Below are positions 50,166-61,069 of a stretch of 64,000 bases of DNA, piece by piece. The number at the start of each line of letters is the position of its first letter. Within the stretch, counting starts at the first letter, position 1. The DNA is from Rhabdophis nuchalis (Eukaryota > Chordata > Lepidosauria > Squamata > Natricidae), in contig CM077643.1 in the NCBI GenBank assembly GCA_039707465.1, positions 335,202,919 through 335,266,918 on the forward strand, written 5' to 3'. The notes beneath the pieces were generated by a model, which ran no database searches, was not told the DNA's origin, and saw only the letters and a program-made list of their open reading frames with translations. Both the position numbers and the translations under genes were made by a program.

Positions 50166-50302
50166 GGTACATATTAAGGTAAGAGTTGAAGAAAATACTA
50201 CTATATAAGTATTCAGAAAGGAGTTTTATATAAAACGTATGTTAGTTTTATTTTAATTGTTTTAAAAATTTACTTTTTCTTATGATAAACACTTAAACCT
50301 AG

Positions 50303-50690
50303 CTACCTGCGGGATCGGATCCTGCCCCTGTCAGCGGGCGACGCCCAGGGGAAGGGCCTTCTCTGTGGCGGGCCCAGCCCTCTGGAATGACCTTCCCCCC
50401 GATATCAGGACAACCACGGACCTCCGCTCCTTCCGCTTAAAATTAAAGACACACTTTTTTCGTCTGGCCGGCCTTGGGTAGTCTCTTTTTAGGTTAGGGG
50501 TTTTTAGGGGTAATTTTTAGTTTAGTTCATGGGTTTTAGCGCAGGATCAATTTAATCTATTTTTAACTTTGTATTTTGTATTTGTCTGTGGTTTTTTGTA
50601 TTTTTAATTGCCTGTGCCCCGCCTCGAGTCCCCTTGGGGAGAGAGAGCGGGATATAAAATTAAATTATTATTATTATTATTATTATTAAA
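50303..50690 (+). mobile_element. L2-type LINE 3' end with internal deletion
   Basis: It closely matches the 3' part of the 3545 element: CTACCTGCGGGATCGGATCC, CAGCGGGCGACGCCCAGGGG, GGAATGACCTTCCCCCCGAT, ending CCCCGCCTCGAGTCC and ATT repeats. About 80 bp found in the other copy are missing after GGATCCTGCC. Confidence 0.9.
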
Positions 50691-51607
50691 GGAATTTCAT
50701 ATCCTTTCTATTTTCAAAGAAATACCACTTAATGAGCAAATTGTCACTTGGAACTGTTTGAAAAGGAAGGAGTTAACATAGTCCAAATAATCTGAAGAGG
50801 GAATAATCAGAACCAGTCTATCCTTTGCCAAGATTAAAAAACACAAATAGTTGAGGATATTACAGAATCTCCTCTTGGCCAAGATGCCAACAATAGGTAT
50901 GGTTCTCCAAATCTAGAACAGATGCATCCAAATTGTAGAAAATGAGAAAGTGCCTTTCTGCTTTTTTGCTTGTGCATGTAGTATTCAGTGGCTCTAATAA
51001 TCTGAAGCAACTCCATGTTTATAAATTGCATAGTATTAGGAGATGAACTGCAGTGCTATGTGGATTGGGAATACGAATAAGGGATTTGTAAAGATGGGGC
51101 ATAGATTTATTTCTGAGGCAGAATTAAGGGATCAGTTCCTTAAACAGAAATATAATCTATTTCCAAAGACAAACACCAGGAGTTTAATCTTGATTTTGAT
51201 GCATTGAAAAATGATGATGTTTTACATAGTTTCATCTGAAAGTCACAGTGTGAGTTAAAAATTAATTTTAGCTGTGTTGGCCATGAGAAACTAAATCTAT
51301 AGAGGCCAATTTATTTTAGGCCAAATGAAATGTTACAAAACCTTTGCTACTTTGTAAATTTCCAGATTGAACAAAATAGGAAAAAAGAGAGGACAGGAGA
51401 GGGAAAAATGTAATCCATATAAGAACCATATCTATGCTAGATAACATTGTCCCATGAAATCATTTTTTCTCCCTTTTCCTTCCCTTGTTTCCTCAACTTA
51501 TTTTTTAATGAAGAGATACAGCAACTCAGAACCGTGCATATTTTGGAAAATTCATGTGGCTTTATGAAGTGCGAATTGCTAGATTTTAGCACCCATTAAT
51601 TATATAT

Positions 51608-51885
51608 TAATAATAATAATAATAATAAATTTTATTTGTTACCCGCTCTCTCTCCCCAGGGGACTCGAGGCGGGGCACAGGAAAATTAAAAAACAGTAAA
51701 CACAGCAAAATACATAATTTAAAATCACAATTAAACAACAAATCCTGCGCTAAAACATCTATAAAAAACTAAAAAACTACCCTAAAACCCCTAAACACTA
51801 AAAATAATTAAAATTACCCTAAAAACCCCAGGACAAGGAGGCTATCCCAAGCCGGCCAGACGGAAAAAGTAGGTTTTCAATTTAA
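51608..51885 (-). mobile_element. L2-type LINE 3' end
   Basis: It opens with AATAATAAT, then ACCCGCTCTCTCTCCCCAGG and GACTCGAGGCGGGGCACAGG, the reverse of the 50303 tail. It runs to AGCCGGCCAGACGGAAAAAG. Confidence 0.85.
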
Positions 51886-52437
51886 TATTATAATATGGGT
51901 GGCTGGAATGGGGAAATGCTTGATTCTTCATGTATCAGATACTATGAATGATATATAGACATGTAGCAGTAATTATGAATATAATTATTTGGAATTAATG
52001 TAATCCAAACAAAAAGATGAAATTGTGAATGCTGTCTTAACCAATATGTTGTGAATAAAATAGCTGGCAAGGAAAGTTGTTGATTGAATAATATGAAAGG
52101 GGGAAAAGTCATATGAGGTTTAACTGATAGGCAAAAAAGTCTAATCTCGGTTTCACTACTGAGAGGAAACGAGAAAGGCTTATTTCGAGCTATGGTTTTC
52201 AATACTGCATATTTATTTATCTTTTGAGAGAGATAAATTGTTATGCTGATAATACGGGCACATGAAAGATGCACCTTTCATGATAGTAAAGTAATCTTAG
52301 ATGTGGTGATTGAGATGTTGTTCATGTTCAGTTGAACGTTATTTCTGCTTTGCTTGAAAACATGTAATCCAAATTACATGTAATCCATGTAATCCAAATT
52401 AATTTCTTAATTTGAATATTTTATATGGTTCTGAGTG

Positions 52438-52605
52438 AGAGCCAGTTTAGTGTAACAGTTAAGGCATCAGGCCAGAAAGTGAGAGACTGTGAGTTCCAGT
52501 CCCACCTTAGCTGGTTGACTTTGTGCCAGTCCTTGTCTCTTAGCCCTAGGAAGTAGGCAATGACAAACAACCTGCCAAGAAAACTTTGAGAATTCCCTAG
52601 GTGAT
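52438..52605 (+). mobile_element. tRNA-derived squamate SINE (Sauria type), 3'-truncated
   Basis: GAGAGCCAGTTTAGTGTAAC and GTTAAGGCATCAGG (A-box region), GTGAGTTCCAGTCCCACC (B box), then CCAGTCCTTGTCTCTTAGCC and GCCAAGAAAACTTTG. The usual final segment is missing. Confidence 0.8.
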
Positions 52606-52609
52606 GGAG

Positions 52610-53215
52610 TATTTGGTGTTCTCTGAACTTGGGTTATTTGCTTGCGAATGTTGTGTTACCATAGTAAGTAGCATCTTCAGTGCTAGAAGAGGTGGGGTAT
52701 GCTCAGTAGCTTAGCTTGCCCTGTCAGTGTTGAGGAGGGTTTTCCCTCTTGGTCATTCCTTGATTAGGGTTTACTGGATCTTTGTCTAGAATTCTGGTAA
52801 TCATCCCTTCTTAGCTGGGTGTTGATTGTTGGTGAGGAGGTGTTCATTTGTTTCCTTTTTAAACTATTTAAGGTTTATTATTGAATGGTGTATAAATGTT
52901 GTTTTTTTCTATGTGCCTGTTGCTGGCTCATTTGTCTGAGTGCCAAGCTTATAGGATTTCCCTAGTGTTCTTGGATTTTACTTGTTCTAGATGCTCAGTT
53001 TCCCAGTTGTAACTCTAGTTGAGTCTGTCCATGTGTGTAAGATTATGGGGTGTTTTATTGTGTTTTCTGATTAATAGTTGGCTGTTCATAGTTGCACTCT
53101 GTTAGTCTTCTGCCTGTTTGTCCTACACGGTGGTGTTATAGCCATTACACTACATATTGTAGATGATTCCTGATTTTTCATTTTCGTCTCACAAGTCTTC
53201 TAGTTTATTTAAAAT
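52610..53215 (-). pseudogene. Penelope-like retroelement remnant with GIY-YIG nuclease trace
   Basis: On the minus strand, about 53172-53104 reads GIIYN, CNGYN and, one frame over, VGQTGRR: the hallmark pieces of the Penelope-type GIY-YIG endonuclease. Downstream is a non-coding tail ending near 52610 that contains CTAGCACTGAAGATG, like the tails at 21565 and 59145. Frameshifts and stops show it is dead. Confidence 0.75.
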
Positions 53216-53262
53216 GTTTTTTTGAGGGCTTCAGTTATTTTTTTAAATAAATCGATATATTC

Positions 53263-53345
53263 AAATAATAATAATCTTTATTGTCATTGTAAAAATTACA
53301 ATGAAATTGGTTGGTTAAATAAACAGAATACTGAAAACAGAATCA
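53263..53345 (-). mobile_element. LINE 3' end fragment
   Basis: AATAATAATAATCTTTATTG then TCATTGTAAAAATTACAATG is a reverse LINE tail, comparable to the CTTTATTGGCC tail at 47368. Confidence 0.5.
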
Positions 53346-53380
53346 TTGGAATTCTTCCCAAGTGTCCTTTAATATGGCCC

Positions 53381-53645
53381 AATAAACGAACACTATAAAT
53401 TATATTTTGTTTTGTTATTTATTATTTTACATACTCATAATTCTGTCCAAGTCTTTTATGTTCAATATGAGATCACAATTTTTGACTATGGCAATTGATG
53501 TTTGACTGTATTTCTTTTGGAACTGGAATAAATCACATGCATGACATCTCTATCTTTCTACCACTTTTTTGTTATGTTTTTTTTTTTAAAGTTACAACCT
53601 ATTGCATAGAAAATTCTAAATTTTATCTTTTATTGGAATGGCTAA
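53381..53645 (+). repeat. Unassigned interspersed repeat, copy 1
   Basis: It shares GAACACTAT, ATATTTTGTTTT, ATGAGATCACAATTTTT, GCAATTGATGTTTGA and TGGAATAAATCACATGC with 59560-59825, in the same order and orientation. The family is not recognised. Confidence 0.75.
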
Positions 53646-54051
53646 GTTTCACAATACAGGATTTACACTTTGGCATTTAATATTGCTCATTTCCTCATTT
53701 TACGAGGACTGTTGCATTCTATTGATATGCTAGTCCTTTTGTTTTATACTTTGTATTTCTGTAGGAATCTGTATAGAGCATAGATCTAACTTGCCTTTTT
53801 CCTTTCTTCCTCTGGAAAGGAAGAGATCACTACAGTGCTTTGTATTTTAACTTTACAAAGGATTTTTTCCATCACAGAAAAATTGAGAATACTTACAAAG
53901 TTGAGCTACAAGCAGGTCATCTAGAGAGAAATTAACTATAGAAATGCATTGCAACTTGCCAAGTAGGAGGAAACAATACTTTTTCTTTTAACCTCTTTCA
54001 TCATGAATGGCACTATAAAAAAATCTCTTTCATTATTATGCCGCCTCTGTA

Positions 54052-54056
<5 letters not shown>

Positions 54057-54094
<38 letters not shown>
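54057..54094. repeat. (AT)n(TG)n microsatellite
   Basis: A short AT run leads into about 14 TG units. Confidence 0.95.
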
Positions 54095-54095
<1 letters not shown>

Positions 54096-54135
54096 GTTTT
54101 ATGAGCTGATCAATACATGATGAAATGAAAACAAT

Positions 54136-54241
<106 letters not shown>

Positions 54242-54272
54242 AGATTTTTAAGGGCTGATTTAATAATTAAGA

Positions 54273-54319
54273 GACCAGGATGGATCCATTTCGGGCTTTT
54301 TAGCCCTCTTCAGCTGGCC
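54273..54319 (-). ncRNA. Hammerhead ribozyme, type I, apparently intact
   Basis: On the minus strand: stem I 5' strand GGCCAG (54319-54314), conserved CTGAAGA (54313-54307), stem II GGGCT/AGCCC with an AAAA loop (54306-54293) and GAA (54292-54290). Stem III is formed by ATGGA/TCCAT (54289-54280), a palindrome with no loop. The cleavage triplet ATC ends at 54279, and the stem I 3' strand is CTGGTC (54278-54273, one G-U pair). Every core position of the CUGANGA...GAAA...UH consensus is present. A loopless stem III is known from dimer-active hammerheads of Penelope-like elements and retrozymes. Activity and host element are inferences. Confidence 0.75.
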
Positions 54320-54926
54320 ATACTTCTTCTACTGGGATTTGAACAGTTTGTTCAAACAGAAGGATGACAGTTTGTCTCCTCCCTTAAACGGGCCTCAAAA
54401 CAGGAGCTGTGAAAATACTCTCATATATATATTTATATATATATAAAATACACTATCCCACTATTCATATGCTCTCACACTTATGTTCCCTTTTGACTTG
54501 TATTATTTGTCACTGCCTATTCTGTCCACCTGTTCTTTTTAAAGACTCAAACTGTTTTTTGTTCTGTGCCCATTCAGATAATCTGTTCTATGGCTGGTTT
54601 GCAGATGATACTGAAACACTTTACATGTGAAGTAGAGGACAACTTTGAGTGATTATTTGATTGACATAAAATTCTGCTAGTTGCAGAGGTGCTATTTCAA
54701 GGTGTTGAGATATAGGGAGCAAATGCCCAAGAGCCTCTTGTTTAATGTGTTTCCTCTTGAGGTGGTGGTAAGATTTAGAGAGATTTCTCAACTGAGGACC
54801 TTGGTCTAGATAGGTTCTTTAGGTAGTCCCATGAACCTCAGGTTTTTCCCCCTGACTGAAATGAATTTTGCTGTCATATTGTTCATTCTGATCAGTATTG
54901 CTTTCACTAAACCAAATGAATACTGT

Positions 54927-54927
<1 letters not shown>

Positions 54928-54963
<36 letters not shown>
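54928..54963. repeat. (AC)n microsatellite
   Basis: About 18 CA units. Confidence 0.97.
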
Positions 54964-54970
<7 letters not shown>

Positions 54971-55379
54971 GAGTTAAAGCTGCCACTGTCAAAAAGCTGT
55001 GGGGATGGGTTTAGGTGGTAAATTTGCCTCTTCAGAGGCCAAACGATTTTACCTCTGTTGAGTAAAGCAATCATGTTCCTCATCTTTAAGAAGCCATCAA
55101 GCTCATTTCTCTACTTGGAGGCTGTCCAGGTTCAAGCAATAAGGAAATTCTCTTACTTACACCCAAAGCACAGAAGCATGTGGAATTTGATCTTTCCATC
55201 CATCTCTCCACGTCGCAGGCTTGAGTGAACTTTACTTGGCATTTATCTTGAAACTGTGCTGTCTTGGGGGCTGAGAAAGTCAGGAGTGTAATAGTTTGAC
55301 ATAATCCCTCTTTGTCTAATTTATACTAAAATAAATGCCCTAATTATGATTTGAAGGCTGTTAGATTTCTACTGTGGAG

Positions 55380-55429
55380 ATGTTGCGGGGGCCATTGCGA
55401 CAAAAGAAGATAATAAAGAAGGAACTTTG
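55380..55429 (+). other. Candidate short exon with ATG and good donor
   Basis: An ATG at 55380 is followed by 16 open codons (MLRGPLRQKKIIKKEL...) and a consensus GTAAGT donor after CTTTG. The preceding acceptor (TTTCTACTGTGGAG) is weak. It could be an early exon of a gene driven from the 48-kb CpG island, but the peptide matches nothing I recognise. Confidence 0.2.
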
Positions 55430-55439
55430 GTAAGTATTG

Positions 55440-56805
55440 AATAAAATAAGCATTATAGTAGAAGGAAAAATGAAGATGGCGATGCAGCTATCCCCTTAAT
55501 TGCTGTTTTGAATCACAGAAAATGTTCTGTGTTTGTAGAAAGGTTGCAACCATTTTGCTGCATGTTGAGTTTGAGGACCTGAGGGATGTATATTCTTGTT
55601 TTTAGACTTTGTAACAAATGTATACTTTTTTTTTTAAGTATTCTTTTACGGCTTTTTAAAATAATGACCAAAAACATGGAAAAAACATCATAGCACATAA
55701 AAATCATGGTTTTATATGTATATATATATATATTAGAAACATATGTACTTGTGTAATAATTAGATAATTATATATAGAATTGTAACTATTTATTTTGAAA
55801 TAATATTAATATACCTTTCTTTTTTATGGTATTTTTAACTTTTTTTATTTTCTTGCCAAAACACTGTTTTATTTCATTAAGGTTATGTACATCTCAGGAC
55901 GTATTTATGCAGTGAATTCAGGGTGAAATCACATCTTGAAGCAGGGATAGGATCCACCATTTTTCTGCAGCGACCAAAACTTTGATGGCGGACATGGGAA
56001 ATTGAGCCAAAAATATGTTCTAGAAATGCATCTACAACCTAGGTTTTTTTTTAAATCATTCTGAAATTCCTGGATTTTTAAAGGTAGCTAGAGAGATTTA
56101 ATTATGTATGTGCATGAAAGGTACTAAAACTTACCTTGCCTTGCATTTGCTTACCTGGGTCAAAGGGACACAACTAATTTTGTACTTCAGTAACACAGCA
56201 AATGTTTATATAAGTGCTTTTATTATTGACTTCAGTTGCAATAGGTATAAATAATTTTTTATGTCTTTAAAAACTTTTTAAAAAGATTTGGCTTATGTTT
56301 CTGCAATATCACTGTACAACAGATAGTTACCTGTAAATGATGTACACCTAAGTTCTCTTAGACAGTTTTAGATTTTTAATGAGAACTGATTAAAAGCTCT
56401 GGTTTCCCTATTTTTTCAAAAGATAATCCAAACAAATAATCCAGGATACTTCCAAGTCTGTTTTTTAAAACAATTGAAAGGGAGATTAGTGGGTTTTATA
56501 TTAACGAATCTAGAGTACCAAATATTGGAGGAAGTCTTATTTTTTAATGTTCTGGTTTATTCCAAAATCAATGTTTGATTTTTAAAGAGTTTTTGCTACT
56601 TTGGGGTACAGGAATGTCTTGTGTGAATGTTTTCATAAATAGTCATACATTTCTTTTATACAGTACTTTAATTTTGTCTTGCTAAGCAAGGATAATTATC
56701 CGGCTTTTCTGTAATTCATCTTGGACTCCTCATTGGCATACAGCACATCTGTTTTAATACTGTTTTAATACTATTATATTAAGTTACACATTTACAGTTG
56801 AATTT
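55440..56805. other. Nothing recognised
   Basis: AT-rich sequence without an identified repeat or plausible exon. Confidence 0.4.
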
Positions 56806-56982
56806 GTAACTGGCTGACGAACCACACTCAACATGTAGTCCTTAATGGAATTGCAACTACATGAAGGGAAGTATACAGCAAGGCTCTGCTTTGGCCCAGT
56901 ACTTTTCAGTATCTTTATAAATTATTTAGAAGAGGGGATAAACGGGAAACTCATCAAATTTGCAGATGATCTGAAACTGACA

Positions 56983-57062
56983 TAAATAAATAAATAAATA
57001 AATAATTTAATTTAATTTGTAAACTGCTCTCTCCCCGAAGGGACTCGAGGCAACACTAGATA
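56983..57062 (-). mobile_element. L2-type LINE tail inserted in CR1 (first)
   Basis: AAATAAATAAATAATTTAAT then CTGCTCTCTCCCCGAAGGGA and CTCGAGGC: a reverse L2-type 3' end lying directly after the CR1 FADD box. Confidence 0.8.
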
Positions 57063-57522
57063 GACAAAACATAGACAACACATAGACAACACTCCGGAAG
57101 AAAGGCTTAAGATACAGCAGGATCTTGACAGTTGAACACTGGCTCTTTCTAAAAAAATGAAATTCACTGGTAAAAAAAGTAAGGTTCTACATTTAGGCAA
57201 GAAAAAACAAATGCATAAATACTGTATAGGTGGTATCTTGCTCAATAGTAGCAACTGTGAGAGGATCTTGGAGTCCTAGTGGACAATCACTTAAATATAA
57301 GCCAGCAGTGGCCAAAAAAGCCAATACAGTCCTAGACTGTGTTAACAGAGGGATAGAATCAAGGTCACACGAAGTGTTAATATCACTTTATAATGCTTTG
57401 GTAAGGCCACATTTGGAATACTACATCCAGTTTTGGTCACCACGATATAAAAAAGTTTATCTGTACTTTAGAAAGAGTACAGATAAGAGCAACAAAGATG
57501 ATTAGGGAACTGCAGGCTAAAA

Positions 57523-57592
57523 TAATAATAATAATAATAATAATTTTTATTTATAACCCGCTCTCTCTCGCCGAAGGGACTCGAGGCATATG
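57523..57592 (-). mobile_element. L2-type LINE tail inserted in CR1 (second)
   Basis: AATAATAATAATAATTTTTA then ACCCGCTCTCTCTCGCCGAA and GGGACTCGAGGC, the same tail type as at 51608. CR1 resumes after it. Confidence 0.8.
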
Positions 57593-58827
57593 AAACATGT
57601 GAAGAAGGGTTGCAGGAATTGGGTATGTCCAATTTAATGAAAAGAAGGACTACTAGGGGTGACATGAAAGCAGTGTTCCACTATCTAAGGGGTTGCCATA
57701 AAGAAGAAGGGGGTCAAACTATTCTCCAAAGCAACTGAAGGCATAAGAAGAAACAACTGAATGAAACCAATCAATGAGAGAAACAACCTAGAATTAATGC
57801 AAAATTTTCTGACAGAACAATTAATCAGTGGAATGACTTGCCTGCAGAATTTGTAGGTAATCCAACACGAGGTTTTTAAGAAGAGATTGGGCAACAGTTT
57901 GTCTGAAATGGTATGGGATTTTCTGCCTGAGCAGCGGGTTGGACTAGAAAACTTCCAAGGTCCCTTTTAACTTTGTTATTCTAACATTCTTTCATTGTAC
58001 TCATTCTAATGCAAGTTTCCTAATTCCTTGCTGTAAAAGGCATCTTTTTCTACCTTGCATTTTAACATTTTATATTTATTTAATTTTGTGTGTATAAAAA
58101 TCAAGTGGAGTTTTTCTCTTAAAGGCTTAAAATTAACGCCTTCATGTCTGATCCAGAGTGAGAATTTGTATTTTTTTTAAATTGTTAATATAAAGATTAT
58201 AAATTGGGTTCTATGTGTACACACACAGACACACATGTTTGCAATCACTTATTTTCCTTGACATATATTTAGAATATGTAATATCCTAAGTATATTTTGC
58301 AAATGGTTCTTTTAAATTAGACTGAAGAAAAATGACCGGAGTGTAGGAAGATGTTTAATAATTAAAGATTTGTTGGTTTTAGTTTAGTCTAGCTTTACCA
58401 TTAAAAAATGAGAAAGGACTTGGAAAAACAAAATTAAAATGAACTTTGTTAGGAATTGTTTATATATGGAAACAGAGTTAATCCTTTTCTGTAGCGTATA
58501 AAAATTTGTTTAAGTACCTAATTTTCAGGCCCTATTAAGTGTCTTTTAAGTGGAAAAGTGGGATAAATATTTGCAATAAATACATTCCTCGGAATTGGCG
58601 TAAGTAAGTGACATCAAAGAAGTTTGTTGAAAGGGTAGAGAACCAGTCATTGTCTTGGGGTATGACCTATAACTACAGTATTTTATTTAGGTATTAGATT
58701 ACAACTTTGTTTTGATTTAATTGAGATGGTAAATTAAGGCACTGTTAATTATTACTTTAAACAAATTGAGATTAATTTTCAGAATTTTGTCTCTAGCAAA
58801 GATATTTTTATTATAGAACAGAACAGA

Positions 58828-58995
58828 ACTGAACACAACAGAATAGAATAGCATTCTTCATTGGCTAAGTGTGATTGAATACACAAGGAATTTGTATTTG
58901 GTGTATATGCTCTCAGTGTCCTTAAAAAGACATGAAAAGATGTATTCATCAAGAATCATAAGGTACAACACTTAATGATAGTCATAGGGTACTAA
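58828..58995 (-). mobile_element. Snake-type CR1/L3-like LINE 3' end, second copy
   Basis: CAGAATAGAATAGCATTCTT, then GCTAAGTGTGATTGAATACA and GGTGTATATGCTCTCAGTGT match the copy at 47368. Confidence 0.8.
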
Positions 58996-59144
58996 ATAGC
59001 ATTTACCAGCATTTGCTCCTGAAATTGCATTGAATATATTTGTTTTGTATGTTCCTCCTTGTTGTTACTTTAACATCTTTCAGTTATCAACAGTATTAGC
59101 ATATCAGTAAATAGTTACTATAACTAAATTGAGATTTCCAATAG

Positions 59145-59290
59145 AAGAAAATATATGTTGCTCAGAGTTGAACTGTGGGGATTTTTGTGCTCTCTAGATT
59201 GGTTATTATTTGCTTCCAGATGATTCATTACCCAACTAGGTAACATCAATGCTAGTGTGAGGTTTACTTTCTGTTTATGTACAGCAGCTT
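59145..59290 (-). mobile_element. Penelope-like element tail, decayed
   Basis: It shares CTCAGAGTTGAACTGT, TTATTTGCTTCCAGA and CATCAATGCTAGTG with 21565 and the 52610 element. On the minus strand 59256-59214 has a hammerhead-like layout (TTGATG, TTACC/GGTAA hairpin, GAA) that has lost essential bases. Confidence 0.6.
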
Positions 59291-59308
59291 GCCCCATGTG
59301 CTTTAATA

Positions 59309-59540
59309 CAGAGTTCCCAACCTTTCCACTCTGGTGGCCCAGAGTGGAGGGAGGGAAGAAAGAGGAGATGGTCTTGTGGGAGGGGCAGGCGTGTGCATAC
59401 ATGCGCACGAACACCGGTTGCGAGAGCAAGGGGGTTGCAAGTACTCATGCAAGTGGGCCATAAGCGCTCGTGGTGCACCAGCCAGCTACCCATGTGGTCC
59501 CATGGCCAATAGGCTGCGACCCACAGGTGGGGGACCCCTG
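59309..59540 (+). mobile_element. hAT-type MITE (CAGAGTTCCCAACC)
   Basis: Termini CAGAGTTCCCAACCTTTCC and GGTGGGGGACCCCTG; flanks CTTTAATA (59301-59308) and CTTTACTA (59541-59548) match at 7 of 8. Confidence 0.87.
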
Positions 59541-59559
59541 CTTTACTATGTTCCTGTAA

Positions 59560-59825
59560 ATGAACACTATCCAAATATATTTTGTTTTTTTATTTATTAA
59601 TTACTTCCCCTGATCATATTTATTTTAACCCTTTATGCTAAATGCTATCAATTTGAGATCACAACTTTTTGAAAATGCAATTGATAATTTGAGAGTATTT
59701 TAGAGGGATTTGGAATAAATCACATGCCTAACCTCTCTATTGTTTTATTTCTTTTCTTTTTTTAAATTTTTTAAAAAGCTTTAAAATATAGTTCACAACA
59801 CTCTAAATTGTTTCTTTTGTTAAAA
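59560..59825 (+). repeat. Unassigned interspersed repeat, copy 2
   Basis: Homologous to 53381-53645 over its length (GAACACTATCC, TTTGAGATCACAACTTTTTG, TTTGGAATAAATCACATGCC). It follows a Penelope-type tail and a MITE. Confidence 0.75.
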
Positions 59826-60899
59826 ACAAATGGGGATAAATGTGCTTTCTGTTGGTTTTTCTTTTCTTTTATGGTACAGTTTAAAGTGAAATATTGTGAC
59901 TGTCTTAATTTCTTTGATATCTTGATCTACGAATTGTCCTGGATCTGAAACACCATAAACTAAACTACTGAACTATTTAAACTCTATCTTAGTTTGAAAT
60001 GCCCCATTTTCAAGTGATTTCAGTCTGCTTTATTTTAGGACATGCATATCATATCATTCTGGAAAATGAGTTTAATGGGTTTTGGAAGTGAATCCTCTGA
60101 GACTTTCTTGACATAAGATGCTAGTGAGACAATTTTATTTTGCAGCAACACCGGCACTGGTACTACAGAAACTGCTTCCAGTTCAGAAAATTTACTTTTG
60201 GAAACCACCAGACATCTTCCTGGAACAGTGTGGTTGAAAGACATTTTGGCATGATTTAGATGGGAACAGAAGGTTCTGAAATTATTCAGAACAGTTTGTT
60301 CCTGGATTGATGAATTTTGCACATCTCTAAATAAATCTAATACTTCATATATAAAAAACCTGTGTCAGAATTACTGAGATTTGGAAATATTTACTTTGGC
60401 TTTAGCAGTTTTTCAGTGGTTGTAACTGTCCCTCTATAATCATACCTGAATGAAAATTAGGAATGACCTTTGGTGTCATATAACCTTTCCCTCAGTGCAA
60501 AGAGAAAAGATTAAATGCTTTCATTTGTTCATTTTATTTCACAAACAAGTATAGACAAAAAGTGGATGTCAGCAAATTCTTAGCATTAGTTAACTGTACA
60601 GCCTTATATCAGATAACTCTTTTAAATATCTTGGAATAAGTTTTCAAAGAAAAAAGAATTGAATATGTAAATATTTCAACAGTTTATCTCATGCTATTAT
60701 TGATATAAATAGATGGTAAAATTCCACTGAGTTTATTAGGGAAAAATGTATTCAAAATTAATTCCCATGTTAATACTTTAGAGATATTTCAAGGAGTTAA
60801 GAAATTGTTAAGAAGGTTTTTATTTGAAGGGCAATGCTGCAGACTTTATTTTATCTAAATGATAGTTATCAAAAATGATGAGTGTTTTAACTTTCCTGA

Positions 60900-61065
60900 C
60901 TTTCACCTTTATCATGGAACATGTATATCGGGGTGTCAAACTCATGTCGTCATGCCATTGTCATGTGACATATCACAATTTTTCCACTTTGCTAAACCGG
61001 GGGTGGGTCTGGCTAGTGCATGATGCATCCAGCCTGCGGGGGCGCAAGTTTCACACCCCTGGTGT
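60900..61065 (+). mobile_element. hAT-type MITE (sister of 21123)
   Basis: Left end CGGGGTGTCAAACTCATG (about 60931) and right end GCAAGTTTCACACCCCTG (about 61062), with GGTGGGTCTGGC and GATGCATCCAGCC inside. The target duplication is unclear; coordinates are approximate. Confidence 0.75.
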
Positions 61066-61069
61066 ATGT

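Larger units (their letters stand above)
56815..57985 (+). mobile_element. CR1 LINE, reverse transcriptase to 3' end, with two small L2-type insertions
   Basis: It starts in the reverse transcriptase (FGPVLFSIFINYLEE, then the catalytic-box region KFADDLKL at about 56955). It passes through AAGGTTCTACATTTAGGCAA and CCAGTTTTGGTCACCACGAT, and ends TTCTGCCTGAGCAGCGGGTT. L2-type tails sit at 56983-57062 and 57523-57592. It is broken by stops. Confidence 0.82.
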
